Positions 7,712 through 15,174 of a stretch of 16,526 bases of DNA are shown here, piece after piece; within the stretch, counting starts at the first letter, position 1, and every line of letters begins with the position of its first letter. The stretch comes from Pseudomonadota bacterium (GTDB taxonomy: Bacteria > Desulfobacterota > Anaeroferrophillalia > Anaeroferrophillales > Tharpellaceae): NCBI GenBank assembly GCA_015486505.1, contig WFRP01000224.1, forward strand, positions 1-16,526. Reading direction: 5' to 3'. The notes under the pieces are model-generated. The model was not told the DNA's origin. It ran no database searches and saw nothing but the letters and a program-made list of their open reading frames with translations. The position numbers were made by a program, and so were the translations under genes.

Positions 7712-7990
7712 TTGCCGGTCCTCTCGCAGAGATTATTTTATGAGTAGAACTTTGCTATCCGCTTTCTACCACATTATTCGACAATTAGCAAGATTTTGGC
7801 GAAAGTGTGAATCGGGACGGTAAATTTGTTCTAAATTTGAAGCTGCGTCACTTGGCGGCTGTGAATTTTTTGTACCCTGTGTGAATCGGTAAGATATTGA
7901 CAATCAGGCTGGCTTTTGCTATTAGTGAGGCCACGATTTTTCGTGCCTGGTGAAATGTCTTGTGATTAAAGGGTGGTTTGATAAGATTTT
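7712..7990. other. Divergent intergenic region
   Basis: No gene is visible in these 279 bases between the leftward FapA gene and the rightward peptidase gene. The region holds a good rightward promoter (7897-7925) and an 11-bp direct repeat GTGTGAATCGG at 7805-7815 and 7879-7889. There is only a weak leftward promoter candidate: TTGCTA (7786-7791) and TAGAAA (7763-7768) with 17-bp spacing, both on the minus strand. Confidence 0.6.
7897..7925 (+). promoter_or_regulatory. Sigma-70-type promoter for the M23 peptidase gene
   Basis: A perfect -35 box TTGACA (7897-7902) is followed after exactly 17 bp by TATTAG (7920-7925), which matches 4 of 6 of the -10 consensus. Transcription would begin near 7932, about 60 nt before the start codon. 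A small hairpin, CACGA-TTTT-TCGTG (7932-7945), would then form at the very 5' end of the mRNA. One copy of the 11-bp direct repeat ends 7 bp before the -35 box, where a regulator could bind. Confidence 0.6.
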
Positions 7991-8917
7991 ATGGACGTTA
8001 AGGATCAATATACGCTGGTACTTTTTCGCACCGGCAACGGTGTGCACCGCAAGCTGGTAATCCCGGTAAAACAGGCGAAATGGATTCTGCTGCTGCTGGC
8101 TCCGATGGCCAGCGCTCTGTTTCTCGGAGCTCTGGCGGCAATCTCCCTTTACCTGGTTAATATGCATAATATTAACAATTACGGAAAACTGGTGCGGAAA
8201 AATCATGAACTTGAAAAACAGGTTAGTTTTTTCTCCCGGCGCGTGGCCGATTTGCACGACCGTTTCGCCGGCCTGCAGGAGAGTAATGCCCGGATTAAAG
8301 TGATGGCCAACCTGGTCGTGACCCCCGGCACGGTTGGCACTGTCAGTCTTGGCGGGCCTGACCCTTTAGCCGCGGAACTGACGGTTTCGAGTATTGACGC
8401 TGAACATAAGCGGCAGCTTGCGGCGATGCATCGCGAACTCCAGCGATTGGAGATCGGCTTTAACCGCGAAGAAGGTGATCTCAAACAGTTAAGCGCTCAT
8501 CTTAAAGAGCGGCAGACGCTGCTCAATTTTACACCTTCAGTCTGGCCGGTGCGCGGCTGGATAAGTTCGCGTTTCGGCTATCGGGTGTCGCCATTTACCG
8601 GCCGGCGGGAAATGCATAAGGGTCTTGATATTGTTAACCGTAAAGGTACGCCGGTAGTGGTTACGGCCGATGGCCGGGTGGTGTTTGCCGGTTATAAACA
8701 TGGCTATGGTAAAATGGTGATTGTCGATCATGGTTTTGACAAGTTGACCAAATATGGCCACTTGTCAAAGATTTCAGTGCATTGCGGCGATACTGTGACC
8801 CGGGGACAGGAATTGGGAAAACTTGGCAGCACCGGGCGCAGCACCGGGCCCCATCTGCATTACGAGGTGGTTGTCAATGGCAAAGCCGTAGATCCGGCTG
8901 ATTATCTGCTGGATTAG
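7991..8917 (+). CDS. Membrane-anchored M23 (LytM-like) peptidase
   Basis: This is probably a zinc endopeptidase, or a regulator of one, acting on peptidoglycan cross-links in the periplasm. The 308-residue protein has a short cytoplasmic N-terminus, a single membrane helix (about 31-55), a coiled coil (about 62-105 and 135-175) and a C-terminal peptidase M23 domain (about 185-306). All zinc and catalytic residues of the family are visible: H209 and D213 in MHKGLDI, H257 in YGHLS, and H288/H290 in HLHYE. It should therefore be active rather than a degenerate EnvC-type activator. The chosen ATG lacks a clear Shine-Dalgarno; no better start precedes the membrane helix. A promoter lies upstream and a terminator-like structure lies between this gene and secA. 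Confidence 0.9.
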   Translation: MDVKDQYTLVLFRTGNGVHRKLVIPVKQAKWILLLLAPMASALFLGALAAISLYLVNMHNINNYGKLVRKNHELEKQVSFFSRRVADLHDRFAGLQESNARIKVMANLVVTPGTVGTVSLGGPDPLAAELTVSSIDAEHKRQLAAMHRELQRLEIGFNREEGDLKQLSAHLKERQTLLNFTPSVWPVRGWISSRFGYRVSPFTGRREMHKGLDIVNRKGTPVVVTADGRVVFAGYKHGYGKMVIVDHGFDKLTKYGHLSKISVHCGDTVTRGQELGKLGSTGRSTGPHLHYEVVVNGKAVDPADYLLD

Positions 8918-8957
8918 TACCTGAACTACTCTTTCTTCTATTCGGTTTAATTCTATG

Positions 8958-9002
8958 GTCCTCGTAGAACGTCATCCGACGTCTTTTTGCGGGGACTTTT
9001 TT
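8958..9002 (+). terminator. Branched terminator/attenuator-like hairpin before secA
   Basis: The outer stem GTCCTCG (8958-8964) pairs with CGGGGAC (8990-8996), with one G-T wobble. It encloses an inner hairpin, ACGTC (8969-8973) with GACGT (8978-8982). The outer stem is followed directly by six T residues (8997-9002). This has the form of an intrinsic terminator for the peptidase transcript. It ends only 23 nt before the secA start codon, too little room for a promoter, so secA either depends on read-through or is controlled by attenuation. Confidence 0.65.
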
Positions 9003-9025
9003 GTTTTTCAAGAGGTTGGATTTTT

Positions 9026-11680
9026 ATGGTTAATTTTTTAAAGGCAATTTTCGGAAGTAAGAACGATCGGGAAATCAAAGCGATGCGGCCGTTGGTTGAG
9101 CGGGTTAATCTGGAAGAGGAGGCTTTAAAGCCGCTTTCCGATGACCAGCTCCGGGCCAAAACCGCGGAATTCAAAGAGCGTCTGGCGGCCGGCATCGCGG
9201 ATCTTGATGATCTTCTGCCGGAAGCCTTTGCCGTAGTTCGTGAAGCGTCCATCAGAATCCTGGGGATGCGCCATTTTGATTCGCAGGTTATCGGCGGTAT
9301 TGTCCTCCATAGCGGCAAGATTGCCGAGATGAAGACCGGTGAAGGTAAAACCCTGGCCGCGACTCTGCCGGTTTATCTGAACGCTTTAACCGGCAAAGGC
9401 GTGCATGTTGTTACCGTCAATGACTATCTCGCCCGGCGAGACGCCGCCTGGATGGGTAAAATCTACGAATTTCTGGGCATGACGGTCGGGGTAATCCTCA
9501 ATGACCTTGACGATCAGGAACGGCAGGCCGCCTATGCCGCGGATATTACTTACGGAACCAATAATGAGTTCGGTTTCGATTATCTGCGCGACAATATGAA
9601 ATTTTCCCTTGATGACTATGTTCAGCGGCCGCTGCATTACGCCATTGTCGATGAGGTTGACAGTATTTTAATCGATGAGGCGAGGACCCCTTTGATTATC
9701 TCGGGGGCGACTGATGATACTACGGAAAAATACTATGTCATCGATAAGGCTTTGCGGAAACTGGTGCAGAAAAATCAGGCGCTGGATGAGCCGACCGATT
9801 ATGAGCTTGATGAGAAGAGCCGTTCAGTTACCTTGACGGAGGCCGGAGTTGCCAATGTTGAAGCGCTCCTGAAAGTTGATAACCTTTATGAGCCGACCCA
9901 GATTGAAACCCTGCATCATGTAAATCAGGCCCTGAAAGCCCATGTCCTGTTTAAACGGGATGTTGATTATGTGGTGAAAGAAGATAAGGTTATTATCGTT
10001 GATGAGTTTACCGGGCGGTTGATGGACGGCCGGCGTTACAGTGATGGTCTGCATCAGGCGCTGGAAGCGAAAGAAGGGGTAAAGATCGAGCGGGAGAATC
10101 AGACTCTGGCGGCGGTAACCTTTCAGAACTATTTCAGAATGTATGAAAAATTGTCCGGTATGACCGGGACCGCGGATACTGAGGCGGTCGAATTTACCCA
10201 GACCTACAATCTCTCGGTGGTTGTCGTGCCGACCAACGAGCCGATGATCCGGATAGATAATCCGGATGTTATCTTTAAGACCGGGAAAGAGAAATATGCC
10301 GCGGTGGTGGAAGAGATTGTGAACTGTCATAATACGGGGCAGCCGGTGCTGGTCGGGACCATTTCGATTGAAGATTCCGAGTATCTCGGCAGGGTTCTGC
10401 GGAAGCGTGGGATCAAGCATGAAGTTCTGAACGCCAAATTTCACGAAAAAGAGGCCGAGATTATCTCCCAGGCCGGGCGTAAAGGCGCGGTGACGATTGC
10501 CACCAATATGGCCGGCCGGGGAACCGATATTGTTCTCGGCGGGAATCCGGAAATGATGGCCAAGGCCAGATTGAATGACGAGATGACTCTCGAAGAGCGC
10601 GAAGCGGTGATCGCCAAATTCAAGGTTCAGTGCGACGCTGAACGGGAGGAGGTGCTTGCCGCCGGGGGCCTGCATATCCTCGGCACCGAGCGTCACGAAA
10701 GCCGCCGGATAGATAATCAGCTCCGGGGCCGTTCCGGGCGTCAGGGAGATCCGGGTTCTTCCCGTTTTTACCTAAGCCTGGAAGATGATCTGATGCGGAT
10801 ATTCGGCTCCGAACGGATCGCCAAGGTAATGGACACGCTCGGCATCGAAGAGGGCGAGCCGATTGAGCACAAGATGATTTCGAAAGCGATTGAGAATGCC
10901 CAGCGCCGGGTTGAGGGGCATAACTTTGACATTCGGAAACAGCTGCTCGAATACGATGATGTCATGAACCAGCAGCGTGAAACCGTTTACGGTTTGCGCC
11001 GTGAAGTTCTCGGCAACGATAACCTGCGTGAACTGGTTCTCGATTATGCCGACGATGTTGTTGAAGAAATGTTGGAAGCCGCGACCGGGAAATCCCGGAA
11101 TACGGCTGAGTGGGATTATGATTCATTGACGGTCGGCCTGCATCGGACTTTTTCGCTGATTGTCGATTTTTCACCGGAGTCGGAGCTCGCACAGATTGAC
11201 GATGAAGCAAGCTTATGCGCGCGCCTGCAGGATCTGGTGCAGGAGAATTATCGGACCCGGGAACAAGAGATGGGTGAGGAAACCCTGCGGCAGCTGGAAA
11301 AAATCATTCTCCTGCATACGATTGACAGCCTCTGGAAAGATCATCTTTACGCGATCGATCAGTTGAAAGAAGGTATCGGCCTGCGCGGTTACGGCCAGCA
11401 GGACCCGCTGCGGGCCTACCAGCGTGAAGGTTTTGAAATGTTCGCCGAGATGATTGAGCGGGTCAAGGAAGATGCCGTCGGCCAGCTTTTTCATGTTCAG
11501 GTCACCCGCGAAGAAGAAATTGAAGAGCTCGATCAGCAGTCCCGGCAGGAGACTGAGTTTGTGCTCTCCCGCGGCCAGGGTGAAAAACAGAAGCCGGTGG
11601 TCAGCGGTAAGAAAATCGGCCGCAATGAGCCCTGTCCCTGCGGCAGCGGCAAGAAATATAAAAAATGCTGCGGTAAATAA
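9026..11680 (+). CDS. secA: Preprotein translocase ATPase SecA
   Basis: SecA drives secreted proteins through SecYEG using ATP and cycles between cytosol and membrane. With the ATG at 9026 the protein has 884 residues and begins MVNFLKAIFGSKND. With this start, Walker A MKTGEGKT falls at 102-109 (K108) and Walker B VDEVDS has D209, the same numbers as in the E. coli protein. This supports the start over an upstream in-frame TTG at 8987. TNNEFGFDYLRDNM, DEARTPLIISG, GTISIEDSE, TNMAGRGTDI and LRGRSGRQGDPG follow in order. The C-terminus carries the zinc-binding SEC-C motif PCPCGSGKKYKKCCGK, which binds SecB or ribosomes. A short site, AGAGG or GGA, precedes the start. argJ begins 11 bp after the stop, so the two are probably cotranscribed. 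Confidence 0.98.
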   Translation: MVNFLKAIFGSKNDREIKAMRPLVERVNLEEEALKPLSDDQLRAKTAEFKERLAAGIADLDDLLPEAFAVVREASIRILGMRHFDSQVIGGIVLHSGKIAEMKTGEGKTLAATLPVYLNALTGKGVHVVTVNDYLARRDAAWMGKIYEFLGMTVGVILNDLDDQERQAAYAADITYGTNNEFGFDYLRDNMKFSLDDYVQRPLHYAIVDEVDSILIDEARTPLIISGATDDTTEKYYVIDKALRKLVQKNQALDEPTDYELDEKSRSVTLTEAGVANVEALLKVDNLYEPTQIETLHHVNQALKAHVLFKRDVDYVVKEDKVIIVDEFTGRLMDGRRYSDGLHQALEAKEGVKIERENQTLAAVTFQNYFRMYEKLSGMTGTADTEAVEFTQTYNLSVVVVPTNEPMIRIDNPDVIFKTGKEKYAAVVEEIVNCHNTGQPVLVGTISIEDSEYLGRVLRKRGIKHEVLNAKFHEKEAEIISQAGRKGAVTIATNMAGRGTDIVLGGNPEMMAKARLNDEMTLEEREAVIAKFKVQCDAEREEVLAAGGLHILGTERHESRRIDNQLRGRSGRQGDPGSSRFYLSLEDDLMRIFGSERIAKVMDTLGIEEGEPIEHKMISKAIENAQRRVEGHNFDIRKQLLEYDDVMNQQRETVYGLRREVLGNDNLRELVLDYADDVVEEMLEAATGKSRNTAEWDYDSLTVGLHRTFSLIVDFSPESELAQIDDEASLCARLQDLVQENYRTREQEMGEETLRQLEKIILLHTIDSLWKDHLYAIDQLKEGIGLRGYGQQDPLRAYQREGFEMFAEMIERVKEDAVGQLFHVQVTREEEIEELDQQSRQETEFVLSRGQGEKQKPVVSGKKIGRNEPCPCGSGKKYKKCCGK

Positions 11681-11691
11681 ATAGGTTGAAT

Positions 11692-12900
11692 ATGTCTGAT
11701 AATATTAAAATCTGTCCCGGTTTTCGCTTTGCCGGGGTCCATTGTGGCTTGAAAGCGGATTTGGCGCTTGATTTGGCGCTGCTTTTAAGTGATTGCCCGG
11801 CGACGGCGGCCGCGGTGTTTACCGAAAACCGTTTTCCGGCGGCCCCGGTGGTGTACGGGCGGCGGCAACTGGCCGCCGGCGAGAAGATTCAGGCGGTTTT
11901 AATTAACAGCGGCAATGCCAACGCCTGTACCGGGCATCAGGGAATAGTCGATGTCGCGACCGTGGCCGAGGTTACGGCGGCGGCTTTAGAACTGCCGCGA
12001 GCTCAGGTTTTTATCTCTTCAACCGGAGTAATCGGAGAGCCTTTGCCGGTAACGACTATTCTCAACGGGGTTGAGCTTTTGACGGCTGAACTTGATGAAA
12101 AACGGCCGGAGGGCGAGTCTCTGGCCCGGGCCGCCCGGGCGATTATGACAACCGATAAAACTCCGAAAATTTCCGGGATTACGGTTGAAACCGGCCAGGG
12201 AGCGATAACCTTGACCGGCATTGCCAAAGGCGCGGGCATGATTCATCCGAATATGGCGACTATGCTTGCCTATATTCTGACTGATGCCGCTGTCGAAGCC
12301 GGGATCTTTAAGGCAATGTTAAAACGGGTGGCCGATAAAAGTTTTAACCGGATCAGTGTTGATGGCGATATGAGTACCAACGATACGGTTCTGGCGCTGG
12401 CCAACGGGGTTTCCGGCTGTCGGTTGAGCGACAATGCTGATCTTGAAATTTTGGAAAACGCCCTTTTGGAGATGGCCCGGGATCTTGCCTATATGATTGT
12501 CAAGGACGGCGAAGGGGCGACAAAAGTGGTTGAAATTGCTGTCAGCGGAGCCGCAACTCCGGCGGCGGCGGAAAAAATCTGCCGGGCGATTGCCAATTCG
12601 GCTCTGGTGAAAACCGCTTTTTTCGGCCAGGATGCTAATTGGGGCCGGATTATCGCGGCCGTCGGTTACGCCGGGGTGGAGCTAAAACCGGAATTGGTTA
12701 ATATCAGCTTTGATCAGGTCAGGGTCGTCAGTAACGGTTTGCGGGATCCGCAATATCGCGAAGCAGCCGGTGCCGCCGTGTTGCGAAAACCGGAATTTTC
12801 GGTAAAAATTGACCTGCAATCCGGTGAAGATGAATTCACTATCCTGACCTCGGATCTGAGCCATGAGTACGTTTCGATTAATGCCGACTACCGGAGTTGA
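11692..12900 (+). CDS. argJ: Glutamate N-acetyltransferase / ornithine acetyltransferase ArgJ
   Basis: ArgJ recycles the acetyl group in arginine synthesis by moving it from N-acetylornithine to glutamate; some members also use acetyl-CoA. The protein matures by self-cleavage before a conserved threonine. That residue is visible as T190 in KGAGMIHPNMATMLAYILTD, which would give an alpha chain of 189 and a beta chain of 213 residues. Other family marks are INSGNANACTG, SSTGVIG, FNRISVDGDMSTNDT, GQDANWGRI and the C-terminus DLSHEYVSINADYRS. The start ATG at 11692 has AGG 6 nt upstream and is preferred to an in-frame TTG at 11686. Whether this member is mono- or bifunctional cannot be read from the sequence. 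An ArgA-like synthase elsewhere in the window would make monofunctional use sufficient (inference). Confidence 0.96.
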   Translation: MSDNIKICPGFRFAGVHCGLKADLALDLALLLSDCPATAAAVFTENRFPAAPVVYGRRQLAAGEKIQAVLINSGNANACTGHQGIVDVATVAEVTAAALELPRAQVFISSTGVIGEPLPVTTILNGVELLTAELDEKRPEGESLARAARAIMTTDKTPKISGITVETGQGAITLTGIAKGAGMIHPNMATMLAYILTDAAVEAGIFKAMLKRVADKSFNRISVDGDMSTNDTVLALANGVSGCRLSDNADLEILENALLEMARDLAYMIVKDGEGATKVVEIAVSGAATPAAAEKICRAIANSALVKTAFFGQDANWGRIIAAVGYAGVELKPELVNISFDQVRVVSNGLRDPQYREAAGAAVLRKPEFSVKIDLQSGEDEFTILTSDLSHEYVSINADYRS

Positions 12901-13018
12901 ACAGTGGTTGCCCGGTAAGATGGTTTGTAACCGTCCGGCTTGTTGTGATTGGTGGTTAGGTTGCTGAGAGCAGTAGTGAGTTTTGCTTCGCCTGCGCCCA
13001 TCGGAAGTGCCCTTGGGG

Positions 13019-13064
13019 TGCGGGCCGCAAGGCTCCGGTTGGGTTGCGGGATTTGTTTCCGCAT
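13019..13064 (+). repeat. Structured dispersed repeat, 3' part only (degenerate)
   Basis: This fragment holds only the second half of the repeat: TGCGGGCCG, a variable window, TTGGGTTGCGGG and the closing CCGCAT, followed by TAGTA as in the other copies. The closing stem is TGCGG/CCGCA, with the next pair G-T instead of G-C, so pairing is kept. The variable window gives GGGCC-GCAA-GGCTC, a 5-bp stem with a GCAA tetraloop. It lies about 100 bp before the acyl-CoA synthetase gene. Confidence 0.8.
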
Positions 13065-13147
13065 TAGTATAGTTATTGCATCTCTGCGAGTTTGGACTGT
13101 TTTTTATATCTGAAGAGTTTCTGTCCTAAACTTTTAGACCTGATTTA

Positions 13148-13152
13148 AGGAG
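13148..13152 (+). promoter_or_regulatory. Ribosome binding site of the acyl-CoA synthetase
   Basis: AGGAG lies 10 nt before the ATG at 13163, the strongest Shine-Dalgarno match in the window's rightward genes. It fixes the start. I found no convincing promoter in 12901-13147. Confidence 0.7.
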
Positions 13153-13162
13153 AGTTTCAGCG

Positions 13163-14752
13163 ATGAAATACAACAACTATGCTCACTATGCCTGCCTGCA
13201 TGCCCGGAATCTTCCGGAAAAAATCTGTCTGATCGAGCGCACTCCGGCAACCGGAGAGCGGCGCACCTTTACCTGGAGGGCTTTCAATGAAGCCATTAAC
13301 CGGGTCGCCAACTATTTAAGTAAAGAGCTTGATGTCAAACAGGGCGACTATGTTATGCACCTGCAGAACAACAGTCTTGAGTGGCTGGTCAGCTATTATG
13401 CGATCATTAAACTCGGGGCGGTGGTGGTGCCGCTTAATTTTCGTTTCGTCGGCAGTGATGTCAAATATGCGGCCGAAGTCTGCAATCCGAAAGTCTTTAT
13501 TTTCGGTGCGGAATTTCTGCCGGTGGTTGAATCCGTGCGCGCTGAATTAGCGACGGTTAAGAGTTATATCTGTGTCGGTGAGAAAATCGGCGCGGACATG
13601 ATCGATTTTACGGTTGTGAAAGACTACGCCGATACCGCTGAGGCTCTGGTCGAGGTCGAAAGCGATGCTGATCTGGCGATGATGTTTACCTCCGGTACCA
13701 CCGGTAAACCGAAACCGGTTCTCCATACCCATTTCTCCCTGAACAGCACGGCCATTGGTAACGGGATGAGCTATTTCGTTGAGAAAAATGATAACTATCT
13801 CTTCTTCCTGCCGCTCTATCATAGCGGGACGATGTTTCTCTGGGCGCCTTTCTATGCGACCGGCGCGACCGGTACCATCCTGCGTGATCTGAAAGATCCT
13901 AAATGGATTATTGAAGTTATGGCCGAAGAAAAAGCGACTGACGTTCTTTTTGTCGTGCCGATTGCCATTGCGGTTCTTAACGCCATTGATAAAGGTGATA
14001 TTAAACTCGAAGATTACGATCTTTCGGCCTGGAGATATATGGAAATCGGGGCCCAGCCGGTACCTTTCGATGTGATGAAACGTCTGGTTGAAACCCTGCC
14101 GTGTAAGGTTTCCAATATCTACGGCATTACTGAAGGCGGCGGCGGCGGTACCTTTAATCTTTACCCTGAAGAAGTTCTGGAACGGCCGGGTTCGATCGGC
14201 AAACCGACTTTCGGGGTTGAAGCCCGCCTGGTTGATTTTGAAGGCAAAGAGGTGGGAACGGAAGCGGTCGGCGAGTTGATTTTCAGAACCCCGCGGATGA
14301 TGAAGGGCTATTTCGGCAATCCGGAAATGACGGCGGCCACCCTGCAAGACGGCTGGCTCTATACCGGTGATCTGCTGAAAACCGACGCCGACGGTTATTA
14401 CTATATCGTTGACCGGAAAAAAGATATGATTACCAGCGGCGGCGAAAATATCTTCCCGGTTGAGATTGAAGACGCACTGATGGAACACCCCGACATTGAT
14501 GATGTTGCCTGTATCGGGGCCCCGGATGAACGTCTGGTCGAGGTCGTGATGGCCATTGTCCAGGTGAAAGAGGGCAAGGTTTTGACGGAAGAGGCTCTGC
14601 TTGAATTCGCCAAAACCAAACTTGCAACCTATAAACTGCCGCGGATAATCAAATTTGCCGAGGTTATGCGCAATCCGACCGGTAAATTGATGAAACCGCA
14701 GATGCGCGAAAAATTCACCGGCCGCAAAGAAGCTTTCCAAAGCCTGGTTTAA
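13163..14752 (+). CDS. Class I adenylate-forming acyl-CoA synthetase
   Basis: The enzyme should activate a carboxylic acid with ATP to an acyl-AMP and then to the CoA thioester. Its 529 residues carry the whole motif set: the phosphate loop FTSGTTGKPKP (175-185), the adenine motif YGITE (320-324), TGD (401-403), the hinge DRKKDMITSGGENIFPVEIE (417-436) and the catalytic lysine K508 in PTGKLMKPQ. The middle segment FFLPLYHSGTMF is typical of fatty or medium-chain acid ligases, but the substrate cannot be fixed from sequence. An aromatic, dicarboxylic or branched acid is also possible. A run of five glycines follows the YGITE motif (325-329), which is unusual and near the acyl pocket. The gene stands alone: a strong ribosome site is upstream and an intrinsic terminator follows 14 bp after the stop. 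Confidence 0.93.
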   Translation: MKYNNYAHYACLHARNLPEKICLIERTPATGERRTFTWRAFNEAINRVANYLSKELDVKQGDYVMHLQNNSLEWLVSYYAIIKLGAVVVPLNFRFVGSDVKYAAEVCNPKVFIFGAEFLPVVESVRAELATVKSYICVGEKIGADMIDFTVVKDYADTAEALVEVESDADLAMMFTSGTTGKPKPVLHTHFSLNSTAIGNGMSYFVEKNDNYLFFLPLYHSGTMFLWAPFYATGATGTILRDLKDPKWIIEVMAEEKATDVLFVVPIAIAVLNAIDKGDIKLEDYDLSAWRYMEIGAQPVPFDVMKRLVETLPCKVSNIYGITEGGGGGTFNLYPEEVLERPGSIGKPTFGVEARLVDFEGKEVGTEAVGELIFRTPRMMKGYFGNPEMTAATLQDGWLYTGDLLKTDADGYYYIVDRKKDMITSGGENIFPVEIEDALMEHPDIDDVACIGAPDERLVEVVMAIVQVKEGKVLTEEALLEFAKTKLATYKLPRIIKFAEVMRNPTGKLMKPQMREKFTGRKEAFQSLV

Positions 14753-14766
14753 CCGGCCGCCAAGTC

Positions 14767-14796
14767 AAAAAAGCAGGGCAACCGCCCTGCTTTTTT
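14767..14796 (+). terminator. Strong intrinsic terminator after the acyl-CoA synthetase
   Basis: A perfect 13-bp stem, AAAAAAGCAGGGC (14767-14779) with GCCCTGCTTTTTT (14784-14796), closes on an AACC loop. The A-tract and T-tract flank the GC core, so it could also work in the opposite direction. Confidence 0.93.
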
Positions 14797-14812
14797 ATAA
14801 GTGGCGATGGGG

Positions 14813-14846
14813 TCAGGCTTGACTTATGGGTATTTGTCAAGCCTGA
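14813..14846. repeat. REP-like inverted repeat
   Basis: TCAGGCTTGAC (14813-14823) and GTCAAGCCTGA (14836-14846) form a perfect 11-bp inverted repeat around a 12-nt loop. It is preceded by GGGG and followed by five T residues. The GGGGTCAGGCTTGAC motif resembles the REP-type palindromes scattered by TnpA-REP (RAYT) transposases, from memory of such sequences. No such transposase is in the window. It could also act as a second terminator. Confidence 0.7.
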
Positions 14847-14908
14847 TTTTTCGCAATCGCTCCGAAAAACGCCCTCGGCCCCTCCCGAGAGAGGGGGAGA
14901 TAAGTTAT

Positions 14909-15030
14909 TAGTACCTTACAGGTTATTTTCTGCACCAAAAAACAAGATTTAATAATCAGAAAATGTTCTGATAAGAGTATTTATTTGCGGGCCGAAAATT
15001 TTCTTTTGGGTTGCGGGTTTGTTCCCGCAT
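14909..15030 (+). repeat. Structured dispersed repeat, copy 3 (full, 122 bp)
   Basis: Over its first 83 or so bases this copy matches copy 1 except for one C-to-T change. That change falls in the short middle stem, which becomes ATAAG-AGTA-TTTAT and keeps a G-T pair. The window after GGGCCG is AAAATTTTCTT, quite unlike the other copies, whereas TTGGGTTGCGGG and CCCGCAT are unchanged. It is followed without a gap by a truncated unit. Confidence 0.92.
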
Positions 15031-15070
15031 TAGTGCCTTACAGGTTATTTTCTTGTTTTAAAACAAGAAG
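15031..15070 (+). repeat. Structured dispersed repeat, 5' part only
   Basis: The unit starts TAGTGCCTTACAGGTTATTTTCTTG and then ends in a perfect 20-bp palindrome, TTCTTGTTTTAAAACAAGAA (15050-15069). The normal second half is missing. The palindrome looks like a collapsed version of the first stem, whose arms are ATTTTC and GAAAAT in full copies. Confidence 0.75.
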
Positions 15071-15124
15071 CAGATCGCATTCTACCCAGCGGAAAAGCAG
15101 CTTTGAAAATGCAAAGTGGCGGCC

Positions 15125-15161
15125 AAAAGAAAAAAGCACTCACGAATTAACGTAAGTGCTT
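15125..15161 (-). terminator. Intrinsic terminator of the tRNA-Lys gene
   Basis: Read on the minus strand, AAGCACTTACG and CGTGAGTGCTT form a stem with one mismatch around a TTAATT loop (arms 15151-15161 and 15134-15144), followed by TTTTTT, C and TTTT. It begins 14 nt after the tRNA 3' end, the expected place for the native tRNA terminator. Confidence 0.85.
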
Positions 15162-15174
15162 GATTTTGTTCTGA

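Noticed and set aside
8987..9025. Longer SecA starting at an in-frame TTG
   Set aside because: It would translate the terminator-like stem and add 13 atypical residues. The ATG at 9026 restores the E. coli residue numbers for K108 and D209.
8955..9041. A 28-codon leader reading frame overlapping the secA start
   Set aside because: It has no Shine-Dalgarno and no recognisable arrest motif, and it is short enough to be chance. I kept it only as part of the attenuation idea.
13547..14740. Long open frame on the minus strand opposite the acyl-CoA synthetase
   Set aside because: It lies wholly inside a clear enzyme gene, resembles no protein family and has a composition explained by the opposite strand's codon bias. 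The same applies to the long frame at 9824-10696 opposite secA.
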